A stretch of 64,000 nt of DNA. It comes from Cristatella mucedo. Taxonomy: Eukaryota; Bryozoa; Phylactolaemata; Cristatellidae. The stretch spans positions 2,101,001-2,165,000 of the forward strand of contig WPIO01000030.1 in the NCBI GenBank assembly GCA_009760855.2, given 5' to 3'. Every line of letters begins with the position of its first letter. The first letter of the stretch is position 1. A program made the translations under genes and the position numbers. This document shows, piece after piece, positions 24,598 through 36,510 of this stretch. A model generated the notes under the pieces. The model made no database searches. It saw only the letters and a list, made by a program, of their open reading frames with translations, and was not told the origin of the DNA.

Positions 24598-24675
24598 CAA
24601 GGCTATGGTTGGGCGGGTCAAACTATAGCTTCTACTGGCAGAGCTCTGTCTGGCCTCTATGGATACAGCAAGGTA

Positions 24676-25372
24676 ACTTTAAGCTGCCTAACTTTGCAAA
24701 ATTGGGGCTGCAGGTATGCACGATATCCAAGTTAGTCCTTACAGTTGTAGCATCTCGTCTCGGCTTCTATAGCTCACTGCTTGCAGGTCTTCTGGCTAAT
24801 GCTATTAGGTACCCTCAGTTGGTTCAAAACTCGGCAGCCAGGCTTTTCTGTCTTAAGCGGTACGTTTGCCACATTTATCACTTCTTGCCGACCTGCACTG
24901 GCTCCCCTGTAAGGTTTTGTCACTCCCTTTTAGGCCCCCCCTTTATTCGCTTGCCCCTGCCTGCTTATCAGAGCTGCTCCTCAATCAGGCTGTGCATCGT
25001 GTCACGTGGCCGCTCTTCTGTCTCAAGTCGTTTAAGTGTGCCTTGAACAAACCTTGAACCCTTTGGAGGCCATCTCCTTGGTTTGTATTCTCCCAAAGCC
25101 TATAATTCACTCCGACTGACGTCACGACACCTCTTGACTTGAGGACATCTAAAAAAAGAAGCTAAAACAGGCACCTGTCCTTGACGGCATTTGCTGGGTC
25201 CCCGTGAATTGTCCTCTGTGCGCAAAAGCATGCTGATGCTTTGCATGTTACCATTAGCCATAAGGTCATGCCTCTTTCATAGCACATGTAAAGTGCCTAG
25301 AAAGAGATTAAGTTCTCCGAGCATGCTATGCAAATGTATTATTATTATTGTATCATTATTATTATACTATTG
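24676..25372 (+). mobile_element. LINE family 1 copy, decayed
   Basis: Includes the NSAARLFCLKRYVCHIYHF region (about 24825-24890), a degraded C-terminus, and the tail tgcctagaaagagattaagt, atgctatgcaaatgtatt and ATT repeats. Frameshifts are frequent. Confidence 0.75.
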
Positions 25373-25433
25373 ACTGACAGCGTGGTCCGCCCTGGTGCTC
25401 TCTGCGCTTGCTGCCTACCTTGGCTGAGAGTGC

Positions 25434-25494
25434 TCCGAGCACCAGGTCCGAGCACCAGGTCCGAGCTCCAGGTCCGAGCTCCAGGTCCGAGCTC
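25434..25494 (+). repeat. Tandem repeat, 13-bp unit
   Basis: Four units of tccgagcaccagg / tccgagctccagg plus a partial fifth. Units 1-2 share one variant and units 3-4 the other, which suggests stepwise duplication. Confidence 0.9.
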
Positions 25495-26395
25495 GTGCCC
25501 CTCCTTCCCCTCCTACTGATGAAAGTGGAGCTGCTGAGCTGCCAGAGAAAGCTGTGAAGGCTTGTTAGTGTCCGAGTCGGTAGTCGTCTAGAGTGCAGGC
25601 TTCCTTGGATTTAGTCGTGCACTGCTGCACTGCCGGTTGCCAATAGATCCGAGACAACCTTTGGTGTAGGCAACCTCTGGTTTGCAGATGTTGATCAGAG
25701 GTCACGAGTCGCTTTCGAGGTTGCAGGAGCTCTGTCTAATAAACACGATCCTCATCAGTTTGTTAGTTGAAGACTTTGTAATCAGTATCTTGTATCCCAG
25801 GCTGCAAATACACAAATTCCAGATGAGCTTTGGGAGCCAGCATCAGTGGAGCAATGGAGCAGCATCAGTGGTAGGTGATCTGAGAGCTGAACGTTGGGAG
25901 CCGGTGCACCAGCATGGCTGCAGAATTAAGTGTCAGTGGCAAGGGGTCATGCAGCTGCTGCTTTGGACGTTTTTCCGAGGTTTAACAAATAGACTAAAGC
26001 GCTTAGAAGACCCTACAATTGCTCGAAGCCATCGACGGAGCGAAGGTCGATGGCTAGCAACGATGACTTTCAGTCTACTGGATGTTGTATGGTGTTGGAC
26101 CTGACCCCCTACCCCATCCAGCCTCAGTTGCCTTGCCAGGCTGAATCTGTTGCCTTCCGTGAATGTGGTAGTCGTGGCCACCGACCTCATCAGTTTTTGG
26201 AGGATTTTAGTTGATGGGGCCATAAAGCTTAGCCAGAAAAGCGCCATATTGTGCTTAGCACTGTTGGCTCACAGCTGCATCTGCATTTGAACTAGAAAAA
26301 TCAAAGCAGCACATGATTCTAGAGCAAGATTCGTGCTGGTTGTAGGATTTCAAGATCGGTTAAAGTGCCCTGCCATCACTTGGGGCTACTGACCG

Positions 26396-26397
<2 letters not shown>

Positions 26398-26480
<83 letters not shown>
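26398..26480. repeat. Pure AT microsatellite
   Basis: About 83 bp of perfect TA, followed by gtatgtatacatac and then the tail of a minus-strand SINE. Confidence 0.95.
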
Positions 26481-26487
<7 letters not shown>

Positions 26488-26491
26488 ACAT

Positions 26492-26618
26492 ACAATTCAT
26501 TTCTTTACCACCATAAGATAACTTAATCTCTGTCCTGGGGCTTTACATATGCCGCATGGCTCGAGCCCACAACCTTTGTCGTTGAAGGCGCACACCTTAC
26601 CTACTGAGCCAAACCAAT
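26492..26618 (-). mobile_element. SINE group A
   Basis: Tail complement caattcatttctttaccacc, body aacttaatctctgtcctggg, B-box complement ggctcgagccc, head complement ctactgagccaaaccaatca. Moderately diverged. Confidence 0.65.
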
Positions 26619-27521
26619 CATTCCAACTGTATGTAGCCTTGCTAATAGAAAAAGCTGTGCTTTATCTGTGTGTCAGCCAATTGAAAAGAAAAGCACTAGC
26701 AGTCTTGTCTTCATTAAAAAGTTTGTGTAATGGCTAACTGGCCTGCCAGATCTCAGAATTGTTCGTGAATAAAACAGATTCCTGCTCGAGCTTCATCTGA
26801 ATCTTGATGATAGGTGTAGCATGCTGTTCTTGCCCACTCTTGTTTATTTTCGCAATAATTTGCGAACAGGAATGCAATAAGCACCATCTGTTTAACTGTA
26901 CTTAACCACTAATGTATTCTTGGTATGGGATTGGTTAAGCTGGTGGTTAAGCTGAAGCGATTGAGCTGAAGTCTAATGATTACTGCAGCAGTGCTCCCAG
27001 TGTCCTTGTTGCTTCAGCATCTTTACTGTTTGTTTCTCTTGAGGGCTGTAACAAGTGGTGGTTCCAAGATGTGTGTGTACGAAGCTGGGATGTGTTCAAG
27101 GTCGGCCCTAGGCATTAGTTAAATCGCTCGGTCGGTGGCCACCGTGCTGGTACAACCTGCAGATGAGCTTGCAAACTCGCCTATGCTGCAGACCCTTGCA
27201 GGTTCATTTTAGCAGACTCGTTAGCGCGAATACCGAAACTGCTACATGGCATCAATTCCACCTACCTGCACTGGCCCCCCCCCCCCGTTGAGTGCACACC
27301 GACTTCAAAGTCCGGTGCTGCTTTAGGTTCCTTTGTCCTCTTGCTCGGGCTCAGCTATCCGAACTACTTACTGCCCCCTTTTCCTTGCAACGGCCACTAG
27401 TTTGGCAGTAGTCGTTTCGCAGCTGCCTCTGGCAAATCTCAAATTCTTCGTAGAGCAAGTGCCTTCAGTTCATTAGCTTGTAAAGCCTGGCACTATCTAA
27501 AGTATGAAAATAATAAAATAA

Positions 27522-27650
27522 AAGTCATTTTGTATAGCACCCTAACAGAACTTAAGCTCTATCCAGGCACTTTACATATACCGAACGGCTCGAGCCCACG
27601 TCCTTATTTGTTCAAGGTGAGATCATCTTATCCCTGGATCAAGCCAAGGC
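27522..27650 (-). mobile_element. SINE group A
   Basis: Tail complement gtcattttgtatagcaccct, body aacttaagctctatccaggc, B-box complement ggctcgagccc, degraded head. Confidence 0.65.
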
Positions 27651-27794
27651 ATATGTACTGCGAGACGGTATGGCATCTCCTTACTTAATAAAATGCAAAG
27701 GAAAAGTCGAAACCTATCTGGGCTTCCTCCCAACATTTGCATCTTCCATGTTTTGTCCTTATATGCAGGCTGCAATGTTGCTGGTTAATTATAA

Positions 27795-28035
27795 TAATAG
27801 TAATAATAATAATGCACTCGATAAAGCGCCCTCAGAGAACTAAATCTGTTTCTAGGCGCTTTACATTTGCTGTAAAGGAAGCACGATCGAATGGTTAGCA
27901 AAAGCATTCTCAAAGACAAAGGAAATGCAAAAATGCAAACAATGCAAAGGCAATTTTCACTGATCAGATCAGATGCTTCCTCTCCAGCCGACGTGTAAGG
28001 GCTAGAGAGATTTAATTCTCTCATGGCACTTAAGC
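27795..28035 (-). mobile_element. LINE family 1 tail, with a facing tail fragment
   Basis: At 27795-27905 the minus strand carries the LINE tail (complement of gcgccctcagagaactaaat and ctaggcgctttacatttgct). At about 27998-28035 a short + strand tail-like piece follows (agagagatttaattctctca, then tggcactt). The second piece could be the end of a degraded group A SINE. Confidence 0.55.
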
Positions 28036-29420
28036 AGGCATCATTATTGCTGTCATTAAAATTATCAGAGTGAAATCTTTAGCTTTTAGAAGCTTCTCGG
28101 GTGTAAGAGGCAGGCCCTTTGCAGCTGCCCCTCCCCCAATCGGTGTCCTGGACTGGTGCTAGGCTCCTTTCTATCATGGGTGGTCGTAGGAATTTTTCTC
28201 TTGGCATCTAGCCAAAGAAAGGTCTGTCAGTCGGCTCAGAGTTCACACGAAGTTCACCACTTCGTGTTTGGTTGGTTGCACCGATGTCTTTACTGGTTCG
28301 CTGCTACGGCTGGCAGCAGTGGTCACTTGTTTGCTGGCTGCTATAGCTGCAGTGTACCGCTGGCCTCGGAGCAGCATCCCTTGATTAAACGTGACACCTG
28401 GCATGTCTATCGATGGCGGCCTAATATTGCCAGCCTTTTCACGGTCGATGGTCAATTCAGCACTAACGAGTGTCACCTAGTCCCGGCAGCCTGTGCTGGC
28501 CCTTCTGCACCGGGTGGACGGCAGCTGACAATGGCAGGCACCGGCTGCTCGGCTGTCTCGGCAGTACTTTTGTTGCATAGAAAAGAGATAATCGTGGCCA
28601 GTGGCGGCCCCTCTCCCCGGAGCAGTCACTTTGCCTCTGGTCTATCTCAGCCGGTCGCCTCGAGCTGCTAGTGGCAGGTCGGCACGACTCCCTCCTGTGA
28701 GGTCAAGGTCAACGGGGTGGCCATCTGCCGAAATGTCCATTTGTCAGGAACCAGCCCTGTGGCTGCCATCTTACGATTGAAATCATGAATGGAGTGTTCG
28801 ATGTTCGGATGTTTGGAGTGTTCGAGTTGCGATGTATGACCGAGTCTTCTGGTAATTGAATGAATTGTGGGGCACCTTTAGATGCCTGTCGTTTGCTTTT
28901 CTGGAATGCTCCAGGTATCACTAGCTCGAATGTACCTGAACGACGTGTGCAGAACAACTGTGTTGTTGACAGTCTGTTACTAATATTCGCTATGATCGTC
29001 GGAATTCATTGCTCACACTAGAATTTGTGGCGACCGAAGCTAATGAGCGCTTCCGGCATACCTGTGGCAAATCGTAGGAGAAGGCAAGCTGCAGCCAGGC
29101 TTGGCTCGAGTTGTCGACGACGAGTCGCCAGCGTTGTCGTTACAGCGAACCATTTCGTTTGGAGTATGCCACGTGGCTGCACTCCTGTTGCGTGCATAGC
29201 GAGCACCGACCGCGCTCGCGCCACGTGGGCTGATCCTCCAGATGTGAGGGAGAGAGCCTCTTGGGAAATGCGCACTCGAGCAGTGGCAGTGCCCTTAGCA
29301 GCGGTGGCGCCGAAAGTGCCCCCCCCCCCCCCCGCTGCAGCCCAGCCTGCGCTGTCGCTGCTACTGCCTCAACGATGCAGCCTCGTGCGCTATGGCGACA
29401 CCTCTGTCCAACCGTCGCAG

Positions 29421-30175
29421 GCTGCTCTTCCGTCAGTTGCGTGAGCCTGACGCCGGAGGCGGCCGCCGCCGTGCTGCCGCACGGCTCAGGCGGCGGCGGC
29501 AAGCAGATACTGCTGCGCTACCTGGACATGACCGACTGCCTCCAGCTGGACGATGCCGGGCTGCAGGTGATCGCCTCCTACTGTGCCCGCCTGCAGTGTG
29601 TCTACCTGCGCCGGTGCGCACGCGTCAGCGACGCCGGCGTGCAGTACCTGGCCGCCGGCTGTGCGGCCTCGCTTCGCGAGCTGAGCGTCAGCGACTGCCG
29701 GCGCGTCACCGACTACGGAGTGCGCGAGCTGTCCGCGCGGCTCGAGACGGGCCTGCGCTACCTCAGCGTGTCCAAGTGCGAGCGCGTCTCGGACGCCGGC
29801 GTGACGTTCGTGGCGCGCCACTGCCGCAAGCTGCGCTACCTGAACGTGCGTGGCTGCGAGGCCGTGTCGGACGACGGCGTAGCGGCAGTGGCGCGCGCCT
29901 GCGGCGGCCGCCTGCGCTCGCTCGACGTCGGCAAGTGCGACGTGACGGACGGCGCTCTGCTGGCCGTCGCGCGGCACTGCGCCCAGCTGCGACGGCTCAG
30001 CCTGCGCGGCTGCGACGCCGTGACGGACGAGGGCGTGCTTGCCGTGGCTGGCGCATGCTCGCGCCTTCGTGAGCTGGACGTGCAGGGCTGCCGCCTCTCG
30101 GCCGAGGCGTGCCGTGCGCTGCGTCGTCTGCTCAGGGGCTGCATCATCGAGCACACCAACCCGGGCCTCTGCTGA
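29421..30175 (+). CDS. FBXL7: FBXL7-like gene, coding exon 3: main LRR array and C-terminus
   Basis: Covers the rest of codon 358 and residues 359-608, with the stop at 30173-30175. The first bases complete the glycine codon split by intron 2 and restore LDTTG-CSSVSCVSL, which matches the vertebrate FBXL7 pattern LDVSGCSKVTCISL. About eight cysteine-containing LRRs follow, marked by YLDMTDC, YLRRCARVSDAGVQYLA, ELSVSDCRRVTDYGV, YLSVSKCERVSDAGV, YLNVRGCEAVSDDGV, SLDVGKC, RLSLRGCDAVTDEGV and ELDVQGC. The C-terminus CIIEHTNPGLC resembles the human ending CVIEHTNPAF. LRRs of this class form the curved substrate-binding surface; mammalian FBXL7 is reported to target Aurora A and survivin, and the fly protein acts in Fat/Dachs growth control. 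No internal stops are present. Confidence 0.95.
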
Positions 30176-30930
30176 CCGGCCGGCGACACAGCCTGGGTTT
30201 GCATCGGGGACTCGGCGGCGACGACGTCGGCCGTGGGGACAAAGACCGTGCGTCCAGACAGACAGGCCCTGCGGACAGAGCAAAGCGAACCTGGCGAGAT
30301 GTGGCGTGCGTCCTTGCCGCCTCCGCTGCTGTTGCTACTGCTGCCGCCGCCTCCACCCGTTGCACGGCTATTTTCCACATTGGAAAGTGCTGGCATAATG
30401 CTGCCGTGCAACGGCGGCTCCTGCAGCCAGCAGAGCAAGCTCCTCAGGCGATCAGGTGGTCTATACATGTCGGTGGCTGCTGCAGTGGCTGCGACCGTCC
30501 AGGCGAACGGGTACCCTTACCGGCCAGTGGATGCACACGATCGTGGGGGGCAGCTGCTTGGCCGTATGCAGCCCCCCTGTCGGCGCCTGCGGAAGCGACC
30601 CTGGCGACTGGATCGCCACCGTTAGCAAAGCCATCTCATTGTGCCCGGACGTGTCTGAGCATCTTGCCTGCTTGTGTGAGTAGGCGCTGCTGCCTGAATT
30701 CTGCCAAAGCCAGGCGTGTTGCCAGCCACAGGCAGTGTAGCCGCGTGCTGCCGACTGACTGACTCTTCTTATGCTGACTCGGTCGCTCATGCTGTGCTGC
30801 TGTGCTCGCTTTTGGCCACCCCGTGGCCACCGAGTGCCAGACCCCGTTAGCATCGGCTAGTCTGCTGGCTCCAGCTGCTCGACACCAGCGACCTACTGCA
30901 GTGACAATAAAGCCATTGCACTGGCTGGCG
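30176..30930 (+). other. FBXL7: Probable FBXL7 3' UTR
   Basis: The region after the stop codon is noncoding by eye. It holds runs of CTG/CCG (ctgctgttgctactgctgcc) and ends near a polyadenylation signal. Open frames across it are shadows of G+C-rich sequence. The exact cleavage site is unknown. Confidence 0.6.
30906..30911 (+). terminator. FBXL7: Polyadenylation signal AATAAA
   Basis: A canonical AATAAA, followed by G/T-rich sequence (ggggtggtgttagttttctt, about 30940-30965) of the kind bound by the cleavage-stimulation factor. It lies 731 nt after the stop codon. Confidence 0.65.
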
Positions 30931-31261
30931 CACAGGCTGCTCAGGGGTGGTGTTAGTTTTCTTTGAGTTTCGAAATTCTCCTGACTGATTGTTGGCAATT
31001 GGGCATCGCCTTGGGCCGTGCTGCCACCGGCAGTGAAAACCGGTTTTCCTAGCTGAATTCGGCTGTAAGACAATCGCCGGCGACCCTCGTGACCACCTGC
31101 CAGCCACCACTGCTGCTGCTGCTGGAGGCCGGCCGAAATGGCTGGTATGCCAGGTGGTACCTGCCTGAAGGTTCCTGCAGGAGATGGATGGTATGACAAA
31201 CAATCTACCCAGATGTGCAACCAAGCTAGGCCCTACACCTGCTTCCGGTCATCATCTTTTC

Positions 31262-31264
<3 letters not shown>

Positions 31265-31311
<47 letters not shown>
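31265..31311. repeat. GA microsatellite
   Basis: About 47 bp of pure GA. Confidence 0.95.
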
Positions 31312-31314
<3 letters not shown>

Positions 31315-33718
31315 TTGGACCTATCGAAGTCAGCTAAGAATCACCAGTAGAGCTTTCCCCTAGTCACAAGGTTAAAGCAGAGAAGTAGTAGTCATATGCT
31401 TGCCTAACCTTACCCATTGGATTGCTATTGAGTCTGACATTGGCAGCACAGCTTGTTGGTAGGATGCAGTGCTGGCAGGTATGCTAAGGTGATGTTCACC
31501 CAAGGTGACCATTATCATTGTCATCTCCAGCATCGTTGTCATTACACTTATCGAGTGACATCGGGACCTCAAAGTTGCCTTTTTGTTTTGTCATCTTCTA
31601 TTGGTTGCTGTAGCACAGCAAACTCTCATTTATGCCGATGGAACCTGATCTGGTTACTTTGGATGACTACCATTTTTCTTGCTCCTAGGTACTGGCCCAC
31701 ATCACTCTTAACCTTTTCTGTACCCATGAAAGTTGCCAGTCTCCCGAATAGTTTTTGTTTCTCTTACCTCTCCTACCTTGAGCCACATGAGAAGATAATG
31801 TTGGCCTCTGCACTGACAAAGATGACCTATGGCTGGTGGAGGTGCTGTGGCCATGCAATCGATCCCGACCTTCCCCTGGATGCCACAGCTTCAATTTGGG
31901 CCACTCGGTTGGGATAAAATGCAGCACCCGAGGACCAACAAAACAGCTTAGCATCAGCAGCATTGTGATGCCGCATATCACAATCCGAAATCAATTATAC
32001 TGTCTGCATGGCCACTGGCCGTGTAAGTACTTTATGTTTTTGTTCATGCGTAGAGCTAGTTCCGGCAATCTCCTCATGATGGCAGGTCACAGGCTGGTCT
32101 GCACAAAAGCATTAAATTAAGCGGTTCTTTTATAGTTTTCACTGCACTACATTGAACTGGTCTCAGCGACAATGCAGGTGTGACATTTGACTTGTGGCGC
32201 TCATTCTCATTTCATTTCGCTCATTTCATTTCCCATTTCATTAAACAAAAGAAAGAAACCTGATCATTTCGAGTAACTTGTTTTTCCGACACTGTCCTGG
32301 TGTATGGGTTTAGTGTGACACACCCTTCAAATAACCTGTTGATATAACATTGAAGATTTACGCCAGAGCCTCCCCCCAAAAATCTATGAGGCCGGTGGAG
32401 AATGCCAATTGAAGTGCAATGGAGATGCTGGGTTGGTGGTCGTCCACGTTAGCACGATCCCTCAATTATGGTGTGTAAAGGACCGTTTATCCGGCTCCAG
32501 GTACTTAATATGCAATAGGCTACAGCTTTGTGACCTAAACAGGACTCAGTTGAATAGCTCCATTAGGGCCAGCAACGACCGCAGAATGAACCGTCCCACT
32601 CGTCCACACTGAGGCTTGTTTGACCAAAACCTCGACATCAGTTAGGTTCACCAAAAACCCGGGTTGACAATATGACCAAGTCGGCAGCTGCCTGATCGTA
32701 GGACAGTCGGCCTGGCGACCGTGAGCTCCTGGATTGCTCAACAGTCTTTGCTGCTCCAAACATTTAGTTTGCTGCTTTCAATGCTCTTATTACATCAAGC
32801 GACGCACGTGTTGTCGCCTTGGCGAGGTGTGCCCGTATGTCTTGCAGCCTTTCGAGAGAGTTTCAAATCACTGCCGCGCATAGGTGCTGCGTGGGGCTGC
32901 TACTCACTGTCAGCGAATGCTGGCAGCAGCTGGAGACAGGAAGCAGCAGGCAGCCAGGCAGACACCATTGACAGTAGGAGGACGGCATCGGAGCTACTGG
33001 CAGTGTGACCCGTCTGCAAAAATGGCGGCAAAACGGCAATGGTCGCTAAAGGTGCGACAGCCAGTGATGCTCACGGAGAGCTGTAAGGATTGGCACGTTT
33101 TTGATGCAGTTACTCGTGCATTTATTGTTACCCCAGCCATCAAAGCTGTGAACAGCCACCTCTGGGGCCGTTAAAGCTTTTTTGACACTTACCAGCAAAT
33201 TGCCATTTTATGTCGGTAGTTTTACGTCGGTCTGCTGGAGTGACTTGCAAGCCTTTTGAAGTCCCAGTAGCTAGCTGATCGGGTGCAGTCGATTCGCTCA
33301 GACATGCTATACCTAAAGGTAACGTTCATATGCAGCAGCAGCTCAGTCACGTGACGAGACCGTGGGGATGGGTGGTTAATTTGAGTATCCTCCAGTCATC
33401 GCGGGTCGGCATTTGCACAACTGCCGAATGCAAGGCGATGCAAGTGCATTGCATATTTTTTGCTGCCCTAAAATCCGAGGAAGGCGAGGTGGATGCGCCA
33501 AGAGGACTCCTGCAGACAGAATCATCAGCGCTCGGATGCTCTGAGCGACCAACATAAAGGAGCAGCTTCGGGCAGGATTTCACCAGCGCCTCGCCGCCTT
33601 TCAGCTTTCTCTCACTTTCTTGCTTAAATATGCCCATCTCGTGCCTGCTCGCTTTCTTCACTTGCACTTTCACTTCACTGGCACACGAGAACTTCCGAGC
33701 AGACCCATTTGCACCATG

Positions 33719-33753
<35 letters not shown>

Positions 33754-34454
33754 CGCCCTGTAGCCTCTCCTCCGCACTGTGTCTCTTGCTCTATCCTTGC
33801 TCGCCCCATCGCATCTCATGCCTCTTGCGCAAAATTCGCTTCGGCTGCCAGCTGTCACAGCTGAACACTGAAGTTTGGGCGTCTGCAGAAGCCTGGGCCT
33901 TCACCCAGCTTTCCAGCTGCAGTGTGCAGCGCCACTCGGCTCGGGCCGTGGTGCCAGCAGCTCTAGTGCTACTAACCGAGTGGAAACACGGCAGCTGGAA
34001 ACCGCTCACTGCCATGCTTTTCTTTTATCGGCACAGCAATGGCTGAGGGCCTCTAGACAGCAATGCTGCAGCAGGTCTGCTTAGGAATTGGTATACAGTG
34101 TGGCTGGGCCACATGCATTCCAACTGCTTACTGGCCTTTGTGTTTATAAATGTGCACTTGTAAAGCGCAAGACAGTGGCCTGTCTGCATGCACTGTTATG
34201 TAAACAGCTTCTCTCCAAGCCACGTTCAAATCTACTTATCAAACCGTGTTGTCCCGGTGGCAGTGAATTGTCAGCTTATAAAGGTCCGGCGTTATAAATA
34301 GGTTCTTTTTTGAGCCAGCTGATCACCACCAAGGTTGGAAGGTGAAAGCTCCGTGGGAGCAGCTGGCCAAGCTTACCAAAAGGCCGCTGCCGACTCGATA
34401 TCGTGTGACACACAACCTCTTTGCTTGTACTTACTGCGTTCGCTGGGGCATACA
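31312..34454. other. No recognisable gene; one CT microsatellite
   Basis: Apart from a CT run at about 33723-33750 and a short TCATT-rich patch (about 32205-32245), I see no exon with recognisable protein, RNA gene or known repeat. Open frames are short and lack motifs. Confidence 0.5.
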
Positions 34455-34600
34455 TATAGGTAACTGACCGACTTGGATGCGGTTTCCCGATGGCAGACCA
34501 GAATTTTAGCAATTTTATGTAGCCGAAAGCAGGCAGACTTGACTGTGGAACTCAACTGGTCGTATAGAGAAAGGTCACTTTCCAACAGAACACCCCGATT
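34455..34600 (-). mobile_element. LINE family 1 fragment, minus strand
   Basis: The minus strand encodes GVLLESDLSLYDQLSSTVKS, then ACFRLHKIAKIL. This matches the GV.FQSDLSLDDHISSTVKS and QLHNIAKIW segment of the + strand copies. Confidence 0.7.
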
Positions 34601-34667
34601 TCCCGAAGAGGCAGCAGGAGCTAAGCTCCCCCCACACACACATGCACACACACACAGAGGCAGCTTT

Positions 34668-35077
34668 TAAATGGCAGCAAACTTTCTCAAACTGAATGAC
34701 GATAAAACCAGCTTCAAAATTCTTACGCAACGACAACGACTCTCCTGCTGCCGACTATGGCTCGTCCTTTTCAGCGGTCCTGAGCTGCTACTTCCACGCT
34801 ACTCACTACCTCAACTGCTCTCCTGACTCTGCTATGCTTCCCACTTTCTCTTTGTTGCGTGAGACGAAAAGTCTGTTGGCTACCGAATTTGTACCGAAAG
34901 CCGCGTAGGCTGTGAGTGCGCTATACGAAACTCTCCTGCGTAACACCCTCATAGTCTTAATGGCTTTGTGGAGTTACAGATGGAGATACATTACATCACA
35001 TTACATTTCTTGTTATGGGCAAACCTAGTGTGACTCTGAAATAAGAAAACCTCTCCGTTAGTATGGGCTCTGCCAGC
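34668..35077 (+). mobile_element. LINE family 1 fragment split by a family 2 insertion
   Basis: The left part (34668-34717) encodes MAANFLKLNDDKTS. The right part (about 35018-35077) continues with the LLVMGKPSV region (cttgttatgggcaaacctag) and ggctctgccagcat. The two parts are adjacent in intact copies, so the 300 bp between them is an insertion. The fragment then meets another family 1 copy at 35078. Confidence 0.7.
34718..35017 (+). mobile_element. LINE family 2, 3' end nested in LINE family 1
   Basis: Closely matches the 24265 copy from ttcttacgcaacgacaac through ctgctgccgactatggctc, the stop region and gagtgcgctata, ending in acattacatcacattacatt. It interrupts the family 1 frame between DDKT and LLVMGKP. 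Confidence 0.75.
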
Positions 35078-36510
35078 ATAGTGCTCTGCTTGTTTTTCTC
35101 GATCTTTCGGCAGCTTTTAATACTATCGAACACCAAGTCTTTCTTGAGCACCTCTCATCTCGCCTGGGCATTGCTGGCACTGCATTGCAATGGTTCAGGT
35201 CCTATCTCAGTGGGAGACTCCAGAGTATTGAAGTGAATGGACAAAGATCGTACGAAGAACCTCTGAAATATTGGATACCTCAGGGCTCCGTGCTTGGTCC
35301 TATTCTTTTCACAGTTTTATACTCTCCCTCTTACCGATGTGATTGTCAAGCACAATCTAGTTTTCACGGATGAACCTCAGTTGTACCATTGCTTAGATAC
35401 CTCCCAGCCCTCCAGCACGCTGAATTTTCTCTACTCTCTTGCTGCACATTTGCCAATGGATGGCAGCAAATTTTCTTAAATTGAATGGTGATAAAACCAA
35501 TTTACTAGTTATGGACAAGCCAAGTGTGATTCAGAAATTGGAAAGGTAACGCTCAAAATCGGCTCTGCCAGCATATCTGCTGTTGAATCTGCACGAAATC
35601 TCGGTGTCATGTCCCAAAGTGATTTTTCTTTAGACGACTACATCAGCTCCACAATCAAGTCTGCCTACTTTCAGCTACATAACATGCTAAAATTCTGGCC
35701 TGCCACAGGGAAAACGCATCCAGTAGTCCGTGCATTCCAGTCTCGACTTCTGTAACTACCTACTTGCAGACCTTCTGGCCTGTGCAATCGGACGCCTACA
35801 GTTAGTGCACAACTCAGCAGCCAAGTGTGTCTGTCGTGAACGGTACAGTTGCCACATTGTGCCATTCCTGGCCGACCTGCACTGGCTCCACATCAAGTAG
35901 AGCACAGACTTCAAGAGTTTGTCGCTCACTTTTAGGTCCCTTCATTCTGTTGCTCCAGCCCACTAATTACAACTAATTTCAAATCAGTCCAGGCATTGTA
36001 CCACATGTTCTTCTGACTCAAATCGTTTAGTGGTATCTCGAACCAATCACAAATCCTTTAAGACCGCGCCTTTATTTCGCATGCTCTTAAGCCTGGAATT
36101 TACACTCAACTGACTTTACGACGTCCCCTCACTTTACGACATTTAAAAAGAAGAAAGAAGCCACAAAACACAGAACCTGTTCATCACAGCCTTCCCTGAC
36201 TACGTGTGAATTGTCCTACGTGAGCTTATCCGTGATGGCATTGCGCATGCTATCACTAACTACATTGACATGCTTTATTTACAGCAAAGGTAAAGTGCCT
36301 TGACAGAGACTTAGTTCTCTGAGCTGATTCAACAACCTCAGTTGTACAGCAATAGTACAGCTTAACAGCTATCCCGCCACTTGCAGTTGGCAATAAAGGA
36401 TCACCAGCTGCAGGGCTCAATCCAACGACCTGGGTCGTGAAGAGCAAGCACCTTACCCTGGGGCTAAGACCCAAGGCGCTACACTAAGGTGTTATTATTA
36501 TTGTTGTAGG
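35078..36510 (+). mobile_element. LINE family 1 copy with nested SINE
   Basis: Starts in the reverse transcriptase (FDTIDHQ-like region). It then has ALQWFRSYLSGRLQSIEVNG and the catalytic-site approach IPQGSVLGPILF. The FYADD block is frameshifted and degraded. It continues through the C-terminus to the tail aaagtgccttgacagagact. The tail is split by a SINE at 36323-36474 and resumes as ggcgctacactaaggtgtta plus ATT repeats. Many stops. Confidence 0.85.
36323..36474 (-). mobile_element. SINE group B nested in a LINE tail
   Basis: The + strand reads ctgattcaacaacctcagtt (the group B 3' end), then caataaaggatcaccagctg, the diverged B-box complement gggctcaatcc, and gggtcgtgaagagcaagcac. LINE tail sequence flanks it on both sides. 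Confidence 0.7.

Larger units (their letters stand above)
19406..29420 (+). other. FBXL7: FBXL7-like gene, intron 2
   Basis: A 10.0-kb GT-AG intron. The acceptor at 29420 follows ctctgtccaaccgtcgcag. A C15 run followed by gctgcag gives another possible acceptor at 29350, but using it would add 70 nt and break the frame, so it is not preferred. The intron holds LINE and SINE copies listed separately. In 19406-20317, 20590-21150, 21304-22762, 22881-24264, 25495-26397, 26619-27521 and 28035-29420 I see nothing further that I can name. Confidence 0.85.

Noticed and set aside
29350-29420. Alternative splice acceptor after a C15 run (gctgcag at 29344-29350)
   Set aside because: It would add 70 nt and shift the frame, while the 29420 acceptor restores the LRR in phase.
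29486-30468. Long minus-strand open frames (265 and 210 residues) opposite FBXL7 exon 3
   Set aside because: They are shadows of the G+C-rich, codon-biased FBXL7 coding strand. The + strand has clear LRR homology.
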